Shown piece after piece: positions 52,563-61,021 of a DNA stretch of 64,000 bases (the stretch's first letter is position 1; each line of letters opens with the position of its first letter). Location: assembly GCF_000832125.1 (NCBI RefSeq), contig NZ_JPRK01000010.1:53793-117792 (forward strand), written 5' to 3'. A program made the position numbers and the translations under genes. This stretch comes from Flavobacterium hibernum. Lineage in GTDB: Bacteria > Bacteroidota > Bacteroidia > Flavobacteriales > Flavobacteriaceae. Below the pieces are notes generated by a model. That model was not told where the DNA came from and did not search any database. It saw nothing but the letters and a program-made list of their open reading frames with translations.

Positions 52563-54353
52563 TTAAGAATTACTAAACTGAAGATTACTTAAGTTTTTAT
52601 AGATACCATTTTCAAGATTAATTAATTCTTGATGCGTTCCTTCTTCAGTAATTTTTCCGTTATCTAAAACTAAAATTTTATCAGCATTTCTAATGGTCGA
52701 AAGTCTGTGAGCAATAATAATACTTGTTCTTCCTTCCATCAAAACTTCTAATGCTTCTTGAACCAATTTTTCACTTTCGCTATCTAAAGATGATGTAGCT
52801 TCATCCAAAATTAAAATACTAGGGTTTTTAAGTAATGCTCTGGCAATGGCAATACGTTGACGTTGTCCTCCGGATAATTTTACACCACGTTCTCCCACAA
52901 GCGTTTCGAACTTTTCAGGAAAACCTTCTACAAAGTTTAATGCATTTGCTTGTTTTGCAGCCAACATAATTTCCTCATCTGTTGCATCAGGCTTTCCGTA
53001 GGCAATATTTTCTCTAATAGTTCCTCCAAATAAAATCACATCTTGCGGAACGATACTCATGTTTCCACGAAGATTCTCTAAATCATAATCGTAGATGTTT
53101 TTTCCGTCAACAGTAATTTCTCCCGAAGTAATATCATAAAAACGTAAAAGTAAAGACGAAATAGTCGATTTTCCTGCTCCACTTGGTCCAACAATTGCAA
53201 TTTTCTGTCCAAATTCTGCCGAAAAATTGACATCTTTTAAAACCTGAACTTCTTTTCGAGAAGGATAACTAAAAGCTACATTCTTAAAAGTAACATTTCC
53301 TTTAATTTTTTCTAATGGAGTCGTTTTAGGATTTGCGTTAATATCTTCCGGAGTTTCTTCAAGAAGTTCAAAAACACGCTCTGTTGCACCAACCGCTTTT
53401 TGAATTTGAGCATACATTTCGGCAATTCCACCAAAAGAAGCCCCAATAAATGTGGTATAAAGTACGAAAGAAATCAAATCTCCAACACCTTCAACTTCAC
53501 CTTTTATAGTCAATGTAATTCCGTACCAAACCACAGCTACAACGCATCCAAAAAGACACAGAATAATAAATGAAGCAAAATAACCACGGTATTGACCGCC
53601 TTTAATGGCAATTTTTACAATTTCTTTTATTTTATTTTTATAACGTTGAATTTCGTACCATTCGTTTGCAAAAGCTTTCACATTACTAATTCCTTGCAAT
53701 GTTTCCTCGACAATTACCTGACTTTCGGCAACTTTATCCTGAGTTTTCTTTCCGTATTTACGAATAAATCTTCCAAATATAACAGCAGCAACAGCAACAA
53801 CCGGTACAATTGCCAACATCATTAAAGTTAATTTTGGGCTTATGCTTCCTAAAATTACAAAACCTCCAATAATTAAAATTAACTGACGTAAAAACTCTGC
53901 TATTGTTGTAGTAAAAGTGTCTTGTAATTGTGAAATATCTGCACTAATACGGCTATTCAGTTCTCCAACACGTTTTTGAGAATAGAATGACATTGGCAGT
54001 TTAACCAGATTCTCGTACAATGCAAAACGAATATTTGACAAAGAGTTTTCGGTAAAATTTACAAAAAGTGAGATTCTAAAAAATGAGAAGATTGCTTGCA
54101 ATGTTAGTATTCCCATAAGCGCAATTGCAATTTGGTTGGCCTTATCGAGATCTTTATTAGTAACACAATCGACCAGCATTCCCATTAATTTAGGAAAGGC
54201 GAGGGCAGTAGCACTGGTTAATAAAAGAAAAATAAGCCCCAGGAAAAATTTCCATTTGTGATTTTTACCATATTTAAAAATCTGTAGTGCTTTTTGAAGT
54301 GAATTAGAGTCTAATTTAGCTTTAGGTAAATCATTTTCTTGAAATCTTGCCAT
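52563..54353 (-). CDS. MsbA/BmrA-like ABC exporter, fused permease and ATPase
   Basis: A 596-residue half-transporter from the ATG at 54353. A TTG at 54365 would add four residues. Six transmembrane helices (about 35-320) precede the ATPase, with Walker A GPSGAGKST, the Q-loop VPQDVILFGG, signature LSGGQRQRIA, Walker B ILILDEATSSLD and H-loop IIIAHRLST. It should work as a homodimer exporting lipids or drugs from the inner leaflet. The substrate cannot be told from the sequence. Confidence 0.92.
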   Translation of the reverse strand: MARFQENDLPKAKLDSNSLQKALQIFKYGKNHKWKFFLGLIFLLLTSATALAFPKLMGMLVDCVTNKDLDKANQIAIALMGILTLQAIFSFFRISLFVNFTENSLSNIRFALYENLVKLPMSFYSQKRVGELNSRISADISQLQDTFTTTIAEFLRQLILIIGGFVILGSISPKLTLMMLAIVPVVAVAAVIFGRFIRKYGKKTQDKVAESQVIVEETLQGISNVKAFANEWYEIQRYKNKIKEIVKIAIKGGQYRGYFASFIILCLFGCVVAVVWYGITLTIKGEVEGVGDLISFVLYTTFIGASFGGIAEMYAQIQKAVGATERVFELLEETPEDINANPKTTPLEKIKGNVTFKNVAFSYPSRKEVQVLKDVNFSAEFGQKIAIVGPSGAGKSTISSLLLRFYDITSGEITVDGKNIYDYDLENLRGNMSIVPQDVILFGGTIRENIAYGKPDATDEEIMLAAKQANALNFVEGFPEKFETLVGERGVKLSGGQRQRIAIARALLKNPSILILDEATSSLDSESEKLVQEALEVLMEGRTSIIIAHRLSTIRNADKILVLDNGKITEEGTHQELINLENGIYKNLSNLQFSNS

Positions 54354-54550
54354 TTGAGTATACAATTAAGGTATGCAAATGTATAACTATAGCCACTGAA
54401 TACAAAAGAATATTACTAATTACCCTCTCAGATTTTGTTTTTTAACTAAATGATAAGAAATCAATAAAATTTATTCTACTTTTAAGAAGCTGAAAAATAG
54501 GTTAGTAATAAATAACTTGTAAAAGCATTTGATTTATTTTTAAAATAAGC

Positions 54551-54580
54551 TTGCAAATACCAAATCTAGCTGTATATTTG
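54551..54580 (+). promoter_or_regulatory. Promoter of the first tRNA-Val gene
   Basis: TTG at 54551-54553, a 19-base spacer, and TATATTTG at 54573-54580 give a close match to the Bacteroidota TTTG-N19-TAnnTTTG pattern. Transcription would start about 30 bp before the tRNA. Confidence 0.75.
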
Positions 54581-54617
54581 CACTCGCAATCACAAACGAT
54601 AGCAACCTAGTAAAATA

Positions 54618-54692
54618 GGGCGATTAGCTCAGCTGGTTCAGAGCACCTCGTTTACACCGAGGGGGTCGGGGGTTCGAACCCCTCATCGCCCA
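54618..54692 (+). tRNA. tRNA-Val (anticodon TAC), first copy
   Basis: A 75-base cloverleaf with acceptor GGGCGAT / ATCGCCC, D arm GCTC...GAGC, anticodon stem CCTCG / CGAGG and loop TTTACAC (anticodon TAC), T arm GGGGG TTCGAAC CCCTC and discriminator A. No CCA is encoded. An identical second copy is at 58008-58082. Confidence 0.95.
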
Positions 54693-54701
54693 CAAAATTC
54701 C

Positions 54702-54736
54702 AAAAACTCCAAAGTCATATGACTTTGGAGTTTTTT
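54702..54736 (+). terminator. Terminator after the first tRNA-Val
   Basis: AAAAACTCCAAAGTCAT and ATGACTTTGGAGTTTTT form a near-perfect palindrome with T-run. It differs from the terminator after copy two, although the tRNAs are identical. Confidence 0.85.
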
Positions 54737-54752
54737 GCTTTATATACATTTT

Positions 54753-54998
54753 ATGAATTTTATTGTCTATATCTTATTTAGTGAAAGCAAAAATAAATTC
54801 TATATTGGATTTACCTTTAATTTAGAAGAAAGACTTATGCGACACAATCAAAAAAGTAAAGGTTTTACAGGTAATACAAATGATTGGAAGATGGTTTGTA
54901 CTGAAAACTATGAAACGAAAGAATTAGCTCGTAAAAGAGAATTGCAGATTAAGTCTTGGAAAAGCAGAATTAAAATTCAAGAATTAGTTAAAAAATAA
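54753..54998 (+). CDS. GIY-YIG nuclease family protein
   Basis: An 81-residue single-domain protein from the ATG at 54753. A TTG at 54735 lies in the terminator T-run. It has the VYILFS (GIY-like) and FYIGFT (YIG-like) motifs about ten residues apart and the catalytic Arg/His helix EERLMRHNQ. The C-terminal TKELARKRELQIKSWKS matches the short flavobacterial family. Such proteins cut DNA in repair, restriction or mobile elements. It is wedged between a tRNA-Val and a decayed tRNA, its stop codon overlapping the latter's 5' end. Confidence 0.88.
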   Translation: MNFIVYILFSESKNKFYIGFTFNLEERLMRHNQKSKGFTGNTNDWKMVCTENYETKELARKRELQIKSWKSRIKIQELVKK

Positions 54999-55072
54999 AC
55001 ATTAGCTCATTTGGTTCAGAGCATTCCGATTTTTAATCGGAAGCGTCTGGAGTTCGAACCCCTCATCCCTCA
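54996..55072 (+). pseudogene. Decayed Lys-type tRNA (anticodon TTT)
   Basis: Alignment to the tRNA-Val shows the D arm (TAGCTC...GGTTCAGAGC) and T arm (TTCGAACCCCTC) kept, and the anticodon arm TCCGA TTTTTAA TCGGA would read TTT (Lys). The acceptor stem (5' TAAACAT, 3' ATCCCTC) does not pair and the T stem has mismatches, so it is not a working tRNA. The 3' CACCAAGAAACTCCTTAA also matches the end of tRNA-Val copy two. Confidence 0.7.
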
Positions 55073-55077
55073 CCAAG

Positions 55078-55108
55078 AAACTCCTTAATTTTTTAAGGAG
55101 TTTTTTTT
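55078..55108 (+). terminator. Terminator after the decayed tRNA
   Basis: AAACTCCTTAA / TTAAGGAGTTT stem followed by a T-run, closely similar to those at 58087 and 58778. Confidence 0.85.
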
Positions 55109-55335
55109 GCGATCATACTTCATATAATTCGTTTTGTTTCAAAAATAATCTTAATTTATTTAAAAACACCAATCCTATCATTCTGTTTTTGTGTACTATT
55201 GTGAAAACTTTGACCTGATTAATTAACGCATTTACATTTAGAAAAAAGATGGATCTACACTGTAAAGTATTATCAATTAACCAGTTGGTAGTGATTTTTG
55301 CGAGGCAAGAATCTTATTAATATTTGCGAAATTAT

Positions 55336-56286
55336 ATGATAATAGATATTTGGAAGCAACCTGCAAAAGGTTTAACAAAAGAAACAATTGGAAGAACAGA
55401 AGAGCAAATTCTTCAAAAAGAAATTGAAATTGGATTTAAATTTCCGGCGCTTTATAAAGAGCATATGAAACTACAAAATGGTGGTCTTTTATGGAAAAGT
55501 GCTTTGAATTATAACGGAGAAGTAAATGAACTTTTGTGTAATGATGCTCGTTTTGATCCAATAATTAGTTGCAATGGTTATAAGACTTTAAAGGATGTTT
55601 TAGTAGAATATATGGACAAAGAGAAATTAGAAAATTCTTCAGATACAAATTTTCTTTATTTAGACAGACTTCCAATTCTTTCCACTATGAACGGTCATAC
55701 AATATTGTGTTTTGACTATGGTTATAATGTAGAAAACGAATATGAAACACCCGAAATTGTATATTTTGAATTAGAGTGTGCCGAAAATGGCTACGAAGAG
55801 AGAATAAGATTAAAATCTTATGATGAATTAATTAATAATTTAGTTTATTATGGCTATGAATCGACTTCATTCTATATTGGTATAAAATCAAATGAATCAA
55901 TTGATAAAATTGCTGAATTGATTGACAAATCACTTGAGCTTCAACTCGAAGTAAAGACAGATGATTATTACGGTTGGTACAACTTCGAAAAATGGTATTT
56001 GGGAAAATTAAAGCTAAATACAAGCCTGTTGGTAGATATTAAATTAACACCCAATCAATTTTTAAGTAACACATTCCTTTTTCAAAATAACAAAGAATTA
56101 AATTATGTCATTGATATTGATCTAAGACTTGGAGTAGATTCTTTTCAAGACAACTCCAATAACCTAAAATCAATTATAATGGAACAGTTTCAACCATTTT
56201 TATCGAATGTAGATTGGACTTTTTTAGAAATACCATTTCATAAGGAAAATAAAATTGAATTAGAAAAAATAATGCAAACGTTCTAG
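55336..56286 (+). CDS. SMI1/KNR4 (SUKH) family protein
   Basis: A 316-residue protein from the ATG at 55336. A TTG at 55324 is possible but weak. The N-terminal half matches the SUKH fold (for example TEEQILQKEIEIGFKFP, LYKEHMKLQNGGLLW, and FDYGYN later). Members are often immunity proteins against polymorphic toxins or act in protein interactions. Its C-terminal half has no recognised domain. No toxin gene is adjacent. Confidence 0.75.
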   Translation: MIIDIWKQPAKGLTKETIGRTEEQILQKEIEIGFKFPALYKEHMKLQNGGLLWKSALNYNGEVNELLCNDARFDPIISCNGYKTLKDVLVEYMDKEKLENSSDTNFLYLDRLPILSTMNGHTILCFDYGYNVENEYETPEIVYFELECAENGYEERIRLKSYDELINNLVYYGYESTSFYIGIKSNESIDKIAELIDKSLELQLEVKTDDYYGWYNFEKWYLGKLKLNTSLLVDIKLTPNQFLSNTFLFQNNKELNYVIDIDLRLGVDSFQDNSNNLKSIIMEQFQPFLSNVDWTFLEIPFHKENKIELEKIMQTF

Positions 56287-56390
56287 AAAATAGTTTATAA
56301 TAAGAATTTCAGTTTTTTCAATCGCGCTAAGTTTTATCAATAATTAATGTACTTTTGGTTTAACTAAAACGCTATTTATAAAAGTAAAAC

Positions 56391-57695
56391 ATGAAAAAAA
56401 TTATTGTAAGTATGTTTGTTCTAAGTCAATGTTTTAATGTACATGGACAATCGATCGATAAAATTATTACAAACAAAGAAGTAACTCGTATAGAAAAAAT
56501 ACTTTCGGCAGATAATATGCAGGGTAGGAGAACTTTTACCCCTGGTATTGACAAAGCATCAGCCTTTATAGAATCAGAGTTTAAAAAAATTGGTTTGCAA
56601 ACTTTCAATGGAGCAACGAATTACAAACAAGAATTTTCGATGACTGCCTCTAAAGCAGTTTCTTCAAAAATTACGATTGATGGCAAAGAAATAAACAATA
56701 ATCAAGTTGTAACATTCTCATATCTTCCTCAAGTTTCTTTAACTGAAAAAAGCGATATTTCGATTGTAAAAATCAATAAAGGAGATAACATTGGCAAGAA
56801 ATTTAATGAATATTATAAAAGTGAGAGAAATCTTTTGGTATTAGTTGATCCTTCATTTAATAATATATTGCCTAATATTCAACATATTGATCTTCTTACT
56901 GCTAATCCTGGAAACAATACAATTACGTTTGTTTTTGGTACCACAGAAGCGACTAATTTTTCTGTTGAATTAACGAATTTAATCTCCAAAAAAACATTGA
57001 ATAATGTTGTTGGAGTATTACCTGGAAAAACGAAACCAAATGAGTTTGTAATTTTTTCAGGGCATTATGATCATTTAGGAGTAGGCTCACCCGAAGAAGG
57101 CGCTAAGCATACTGCAACAGATTCTATTTATAATGGTGCCAATGATGATGCCGCTGGAACAACAGCAGTAATTATGCTTGCGAAATATTTTAAAAAACAA
57201 AATAACAACGAGCGCACTATTATTTTTACCACATTTGTAGCTGAAGAAATAGGAGGTTATGGAGCCAAATATTTTTCTCAACAGCTTGCGCCAGAAAAAG
57301 TAATTGCGATGTTCAATATCGAAATGATAGGAACAGAATCTAAATGGGGCAAAAACTCTGCTTACATTACAGGCTACGATAAGTCGAATATGGGGCAGAT
57401 TTTACAAACTAATTTAACAGGAACAAATTTTACGTTTTATTCTGATCCTTATCCGGAACAACAATTATTTTACCGCTCAGACAACGCTACGTTAGCGAAG
57501 CTTGGAGTTCCTGCTCACACCATTTCTACTTCAAAAATGGATAATGAGCCAACATATCACACAGTCGATGATGAATTTGAGACGTTAGATATTGATAACA
57601 TGACCCAAATAATAAAATCAATTGCAGTAAGTTCTTCTTCGATTATTAGCGGAAAAGACACACCAACCAGAGTAAATACTACTGAATTGAAATAA
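56391..57695 (+). CDS. Secreted M28 family zinc peptidase
   Basis: A 434-residue protein with a signal peptide (about 1-19, ending NVHGQ). Catalytic residues are in SGHYDHLGVG (zinc His), NGANDDAAGT (zinc Asp), FVAEEIGGYGAKYF (Glu general base and zinc Glu) and the C-terminal zinc His in EPTYHTVDDE. It differs from the M28 enzyme at 14734, with no fibronectin-like module. Substrates are unknown. Confidence 0.88.
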   Translation: MKKIIVSMFVLSQCFNVHGQSIDKIITNKEVTRIEKILSADNMQGRRTFTPGIDKASAFIESEFKKIGLQTFNGATNYKQEFSMTASKAVSSKITIDGKEINNNQVVTFSYLPQVSLTEKSDISIVKINKGDNIGKKFNEYYKSERNLLVLVDPSFNNILPNIQHIDLLTANPGNNTITFVFGTTEATNFSVELTNLISKKTLNNVVGVLPGKTKPNEFVIFSGHYDHLGVGSPEEGAKHTATDSIYNGANDDAAGTTAVIMLAKYFKKQNNNERTIIFTTFVAEEIGGYGAKYFSQQLAPEKVIAMFNIEMIGTESKWGKNSAYITGYDKSNMGQILQTNLTGTNFTFYSDPYPEQQLFYRSDNATLAKLGVPAHTISTSKMDNEPTYHTVDDEFETLDIDNMTQIIKSIAVSSSSIISGKDTPTRVNTTELK

Positions 57696-57720
57696 TATAA
57701 GTAAATTTTAAAGAATCTAA

Positions 57721-57756
57721 AAAGCACTGAAAATGATTTGTTTTCAGTGCTTTTTT
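57721..57756 (+). terminator. Terminator after the M28 peptidase gene
   Basis: AAAGCACTGAAAA pairs with TTTTCAGTGCTTT around a seven-base loop, followed by T. Confidence 0.9.
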
Positions 57757-57938
57757 GTTTTTTGTCTTGTTTCGATATAAGTTTACTAATTTTATTAAAA
57801 GATTATCTAAACAGCTTCAAAACACTGACATTAAAAACACGATAATAAAATTTTGAATAATTCCGAAAGCCTAATGAGTTCATACACAATACTAGTAAGT
57901 ATTATTAAGTAAAAATATTATATTTTTTTTCAAAATAT

Positions 57939-58083
57939 GCTTGCAAATACCAAATCTAGCTGTATATTTGCACTCGCAATCACAAACGATAGCAACCTAG
58001 TAAAATAGGGCGATTAGCTCAGCTGGTTCAGAGCACCTCGTTTACACCGAGGGGGTCGGGGGTTCGAACCCCTCATCGCCCAC
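57939..58083 (+). repeat. 145-bp direct duplication, copy B (promoter plus tRNA-Val)
   Basis: Exact copy of 54549-54693. Its TATATTTG is at 57963-57970. It marks the right end of the interval between the two tRNAs. Confidence 0.92.
58008..58082 (+). tRNA. tRNA-Val (anticodon TAC), second copy
   Basis: Identical in all 75 bases to the tRNA at 54618-54692, with the same upstream promoter. It is followed by a different terminator. Confidence 0.95.
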
Positions 58084-58086
58084 CAA

Positions 58087-58121
58087 GAAACTCCTTAAGA
58101 AATTAAGGAGTTTTTTTTTTT
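58087..58121 (+). terminator. Terminator after the second tRNA-Val
   Basis: AAACTCCTTAA (58088-58098) pairs with TTAAGGAGTTT (58103-58113), then a T-run. The same sequence recurs at 58778-58809. Confidence 0.88.
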
Positions 58122-58293
58122 ACTTTTTTCTCAAAACTTTATCCATCAACTTAAATACATAATCTTGTCATTTCAATTGAAAGGACGGGATTACATATAT
58201 ATTCTTTTAATACTTTAGTTTTAAATACATATCTTAAACCTATAAATTCTTATCAGAAAAATTGTATTTTTGTTCAGCACTCTCAATGAACAT

Positions 58294-58348
58294 CTGTAAA
58301 TTATGTTTTTTACAGTTCCAAATTTATTACACTTAATTATTATCTTTG
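58294..58348 (+). promoter_or_regulatory. Promoter region of the XRE gene with an operator-like dyad
   Basis: TATCTTTG at 58341-58348 fits TAnnTTTG and ends four bases before the ATG at 58353, implying a leaderless transcript. Upstream, CTGTAAA (58294-58300) and TTTACAG (58309-58315) form a dyad with an 8-base spacer, suitable as an autoregulatory operator. Confidence 0.5.
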
Positions 58349-58352
58349 AATT

Positions 58353-58763
58353 ATGAGTACACTATCAAAACCAAATCACATAGGGCGAAAAATTAGCCGT
58401 ATTCGTGAACTTCGAGACATGAAACAAGAAGCTTTGGCGCAAGCTTTAGGAATAAGTCAACAAACTGTTTCTACTATTGAAAACAGTGAAACGATAGATG
58501 ATGAAAAACTTACAGAAATAGCCAAAGTACTTGGAGTTACAGTTGAAGCAATTAAGAATTTCTCTGAAGAAGCTATCTTAAACATTATTGGCAATACTTA
58601 CAATGATAGCAATGTTGTTAATGGAAATGCATATAGTTGTAACTTCAATCCACTTGATAAGTTGATAGAAATCTATACAGAGAAAGAAAAGTTATATGAG
58701 CGCTTAATTGAAGCAGAAAAACAGAAAATCGAATATCTGGAAAAAATAATAAAAGGAAAATAA
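58353..58763 (+). CDS. XRE-family regulator with C-terminal coiled coil
   Basis: A 136-residue protein. The N-terminal HTH reads GRKISRIRELRDMKQEALAQ then ALGISQQTVSTIENS, and the C-terminal third (about 100-134) is a charged coiled-coil (EIYTEKEKLYERLIEAEKQK). It is a common type of Bacteroidota regulator. It is bounded by two copies of the same terminator and lies just outside the tRNA duplication. Target unknown. Confidence 0.88.
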   Translation: MSTLSKPNHIGRKISRIRELRDMKQEALAQALGISQQTVSTIENSETIDDEKLTEIAKVLGVTVEAIKNFSEEAILNIIGNTYNDSNVVNGNAYSCNFNPLDKLIEIYTEKEKLYERLIEAEKQKIEYLEKIIKGK

Positions 58764-58777
58764 CCTTTAAAAAACAG

Positions 58778-58809
58778 AAACTCCTTAAGAAATTAAGGAG
58801 TTTTTTTTT
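58778..58809. terminator. Terminator shared by the XRE gene and the convergent hydrolase gene
   Basis: AAACTCCTTAA (58778-58788) and TTAAGGAG (58793-58800) followed by nine T. It is the same as that at 58087, and its T-run reaches the stop codon of the convergent hydrolase. Confidence 0.88.
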
Positions 58810-59647
58810 ATTTATGCTTTTCAAATAGCCATTTTGGAATCTCTTCGGTTATTAAAAACGGAATGATAATGTTATTATGATTTAGATTCTTAAAAGTGGT
58901 CAAAATCAAATTTTCGTTTGAAGATAATTTATCAAACAATTCAACACTTCCCACATAAGGATTCTCGTCGTCTTTTTCTCCATGAATAAGCCATATGTTT
59001 TTCTTGCTTAATTTTTTAAGATTTGAAAAATCAGGAACCGCAGCAACAGAAACCGTAGCTGCAAATTTGTTTGGTGCAATACTTAGTAAATTTTGCACAG
59101 TAGAACCACCCATCGAATAACCAATTAAGTAAATCTTATTTTTATCGATGTTTGGATATTCCTTCTCTATATTTTGAATCAATTCTATTAAGGCAAAAAC
59201 ATCATTTGAAGGTTTTAAAACTTGAACGCCGTCAACGTTTTTTTCGTAAACTGATGACCGTTTACTGAATTGCGGCGCTATTACATAACATTGATATTTA
59301 CTGTAAATATAAGGTCGTAGCCAAATTTTCGAAAAAGGCTCAAGCTGATTTTCATTATCATTTCCAATTCGGGTAGAGTTATGAAAAGTAATTACTAAAG
59401 GATATCTCTGTTTACTACTATTATTTTTTGGTTTTAGAAGTCTGTAAGGAATTTGCTTATCTTGCTTGGTAAATATATTTTTTTCGAAACCATCCGTATT
59501 TAGACTGTTTAATATTTTTCTATTGTTTACAAAAGTTACACTATCAACAGTCGTTTCCCGAAACTCCTTTTTCTGCGCAAAAACAAAACTTGTAGTTAAA
59601 GTAAAAAAAAGTAAAACAAGAATTTTTTCGAAATTTATTTTAAACAT
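58808..59647 (-). CDS. Secreted alpha/beta hydrolase, esterase/prolyl-oligopeptidase-like
   Basis: A 279-residue protein with a signal peptide (about 1-24, ending FVFAQ). The nucleophile elbow is GYSMGG (near 176), a preceding strand reads YPLVITFHNS, and the acid and His residues are plausible in IHGEKDDENP and NLNHNNI. It resembles PHB-depolymerase-type or feruloyl-esterase-type hydrolases. The substrate is unknown. Confidence 0.8.
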   Translation of the reverse strand: MFKINFEKILVLLFFTLTTSFVFAQKKEFRETTVDSVTFVNNRKILNSLNTDGFEKNIFTKQDKQIPYRLLKPKNNSSKQRYPLVITFHNSTRIGNDNENQLEPFSKIWLRPYIYSKYQCYVIAPQFSKRSSVYEKNVDGVQVLKPSNDVFALIELIQNIEKEYPNIDKNKIYLIGYSMGGSTVQNLLSIAPNKFAATVSVAAVPDFSNLKKLSKKNIWLIHGEKDDENPYVGSVELFDKLSSNENLILTTFKNLNHNNIIIPFLITEEIPKWLFEKHK

Positions 59648-59687
59648 ACGATTTTAAAAAATTGTGGTTAAGACTATCTGGTTAGTT

Positions 59688-60743
59688 TTATTTTAAAAGA
59701 TTACTTTCTTTGACAATTTTTCTAATTCCTTGTTCAAAATAATAGGCAATATCAAAGTTTTCGTTTGCCTGATTTTCCATAACAATCACGCTGGTTTTAG
59801 TTTTTGGGTAATATAAATTGACCGCTGTGAATCCTTCACTTGGATGAAAACCTGTATGTCCAATTTCCATTATAACGTCTTTATCGTTTATTCGCAATCC
59901 GTAGCCATAACCAATAGGTTTATCGCTAAAAAGCTGATGCGCATTGGTTATAGAATAAGCAATCATCATTTTGTAAGTCTCTGGCTTTAGCAACTTGCCG
60001 TTATGCAAGCATTCATTCCATTTTGCTAAATCAGGAGCCGAAACAATTAAATGACTTCCAAAATAATTATGAGCATCAAAATTTACGCGCTCGTTAAATC
60101 TCACCGTTCCATCTTTTTTTACTGTATGTCCTTTGGTCAAAATTTTATTACTTATCTCATTTGGGTAATAACTGTTGGTCATATTACATTTTTTAAATAA
60201 AGCAGTTACCAACTCCTCAAAACTTTTATGGCTTTGTTTTTCCAGAACCATTCCCGCAACATAATATCCAATATTAGAATAGCTAAAAGCTGTTCCTGGC
60301 GCAAATTTTAACGGTTTGTCTATATCTTCACTATTCAATCCCGATGTATTATTAAGCAATTGATTAACGGTAACAGTATCTGCCCAAGAATATTTTAAAT
60401 CCGGTAAGTATTTGCGAATAGGAATTTGCAAATCTATCGTTCCTTTTTCTACTTCCTGCAAGATAAGTGTGGCTGTAAATTGTTTCGCAATTGACATTGT
60501 CGAAAATTTATCAGAAATTTTTAATGCTGTTTTTTTATTAAAATCAGAATAACCGTGTGCTTTTGCATATTTTACTTTTCCATTTTGTTGAATAAAAACA
60601 ACTCCATTAAAACCTCTCGGGCTCGTTACGTGAATTAAGCTATCTATCTTTGCCTGATAATTATCAATTTTCTGCCCAAAAGAGTTATACGAATTAAATA
60701 AAATAGTAAAGGCAATAAAGGTTACGGTAAAATAGTGTTTCAT
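59688..60743 (-). CDS. Serine hydrolase of the beta-lactamase/class C family, exported
   Basis: A 351-residue protein with a signal peptide (about 1-23, ending SFGQ). Class C-like motifs are SIAK (S84, K87), YSN in FSYSNIGYYVAG (near 153) and HTG in GHTGFHPSEGF (near 301). These proteins include carboxypeptidases, esterases and D-aminopeptidases, and true beta-lactamase activity cannot be assumed. It is 40 bp upstream of the alpha/beta hydrolase gene on the same strand, possibly co-transcribed. Confidence 0.88.
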   Translation of the reverse strand: MKHYFTVTFIAFTILFNSYNSFGQKIDNYQAKIDSLIHVTSPRGFNGVVFIQQNGKVKYAKAHGYSDFNKKTALKISDKFSTMSIAKQFTATLILQEVEKGTIDLQIPIRKYLPDLKYSWADTVTVNQLLNNTSGLNSEDIDKPLKFAPGTAFSYSNIGYYVAGMVLEKQSHKSFEELVTALFKKCNMTNSYYPNEISNKILTKGHTVKKDGTVRFNERVNFDAHNYFGSHLIVSAPDLAKWNECLHNGKLLKPETYKMMIAYSITNAHQLFSDKPIGYGYGLRINDKDVIMEIGHTGFHPSEGFTAVNLYYPKTKTSVIVMENQANENFDIAYYFEQGIRKIVKESNLLK

Positions 60744-61021
60744 TTAAGTATAGGGAAAATTAATGTGAATATTTTGGTTTAATTGTTTTGTCAAACGCAA
60801 ATTTCTGACTTGCGTTTATTTGTTATAGAATATCATCAAACAATGGCATATTACGCCTAAGTTTGTAGGGTAAATTTCAGTTCTAATCTTTAACGAATAT
60901 AGGAATTATCCTTAATAAAAATTATAATTATTTCGACCAAATACATATCAAGAAAAAGCAATTTTGCATGTGAGATTTCAAATTAAAGTTTAACTTTTCA
61001 TACAAATGAAAATATTACATT

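Larger units (their letters stand above)
54549..54693 (+). repeat. 145-bp direct duplication, copy A (promoter plus tRNA-Val)
   Basis: These 145 bases are identical to 57939-58083, an offset of 3390. The unit covers the promoter TTG-N19-TATATTTG and the whole tRNA-Val. The bases just outside diverge. Confidence 0.92.

Noticed and set aside
55001..55072. A second working tRNA between the two tRNA-Val genes
   Set aside because: The acceptor stem does not pair and the T stem has mismatches, so it is listed as a decayed tRNA instead.
55336..56286. Toxin-immunity system around the SUKH protein
   Set aside because: There is no toxin-like or secretion-linked gene next to it; the neighbours are a decayed tRNA and an M28 peptidase.
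54549..58083. Integrative element with an integrase at the tRNA
   Set aside because: No tyrosine or serine recombinase, excisionase or phage gene is present between the copies; only the duplication and GIY-YIG gene are seen.
59688..60743. Antibiotic-resistance beta-lactamase
   Set aside because: It has the SxxK, YSN and HTG motifs of the wider serine hydrolase family, but these are shared by esterases and peptidases; nothing indicates resistance.
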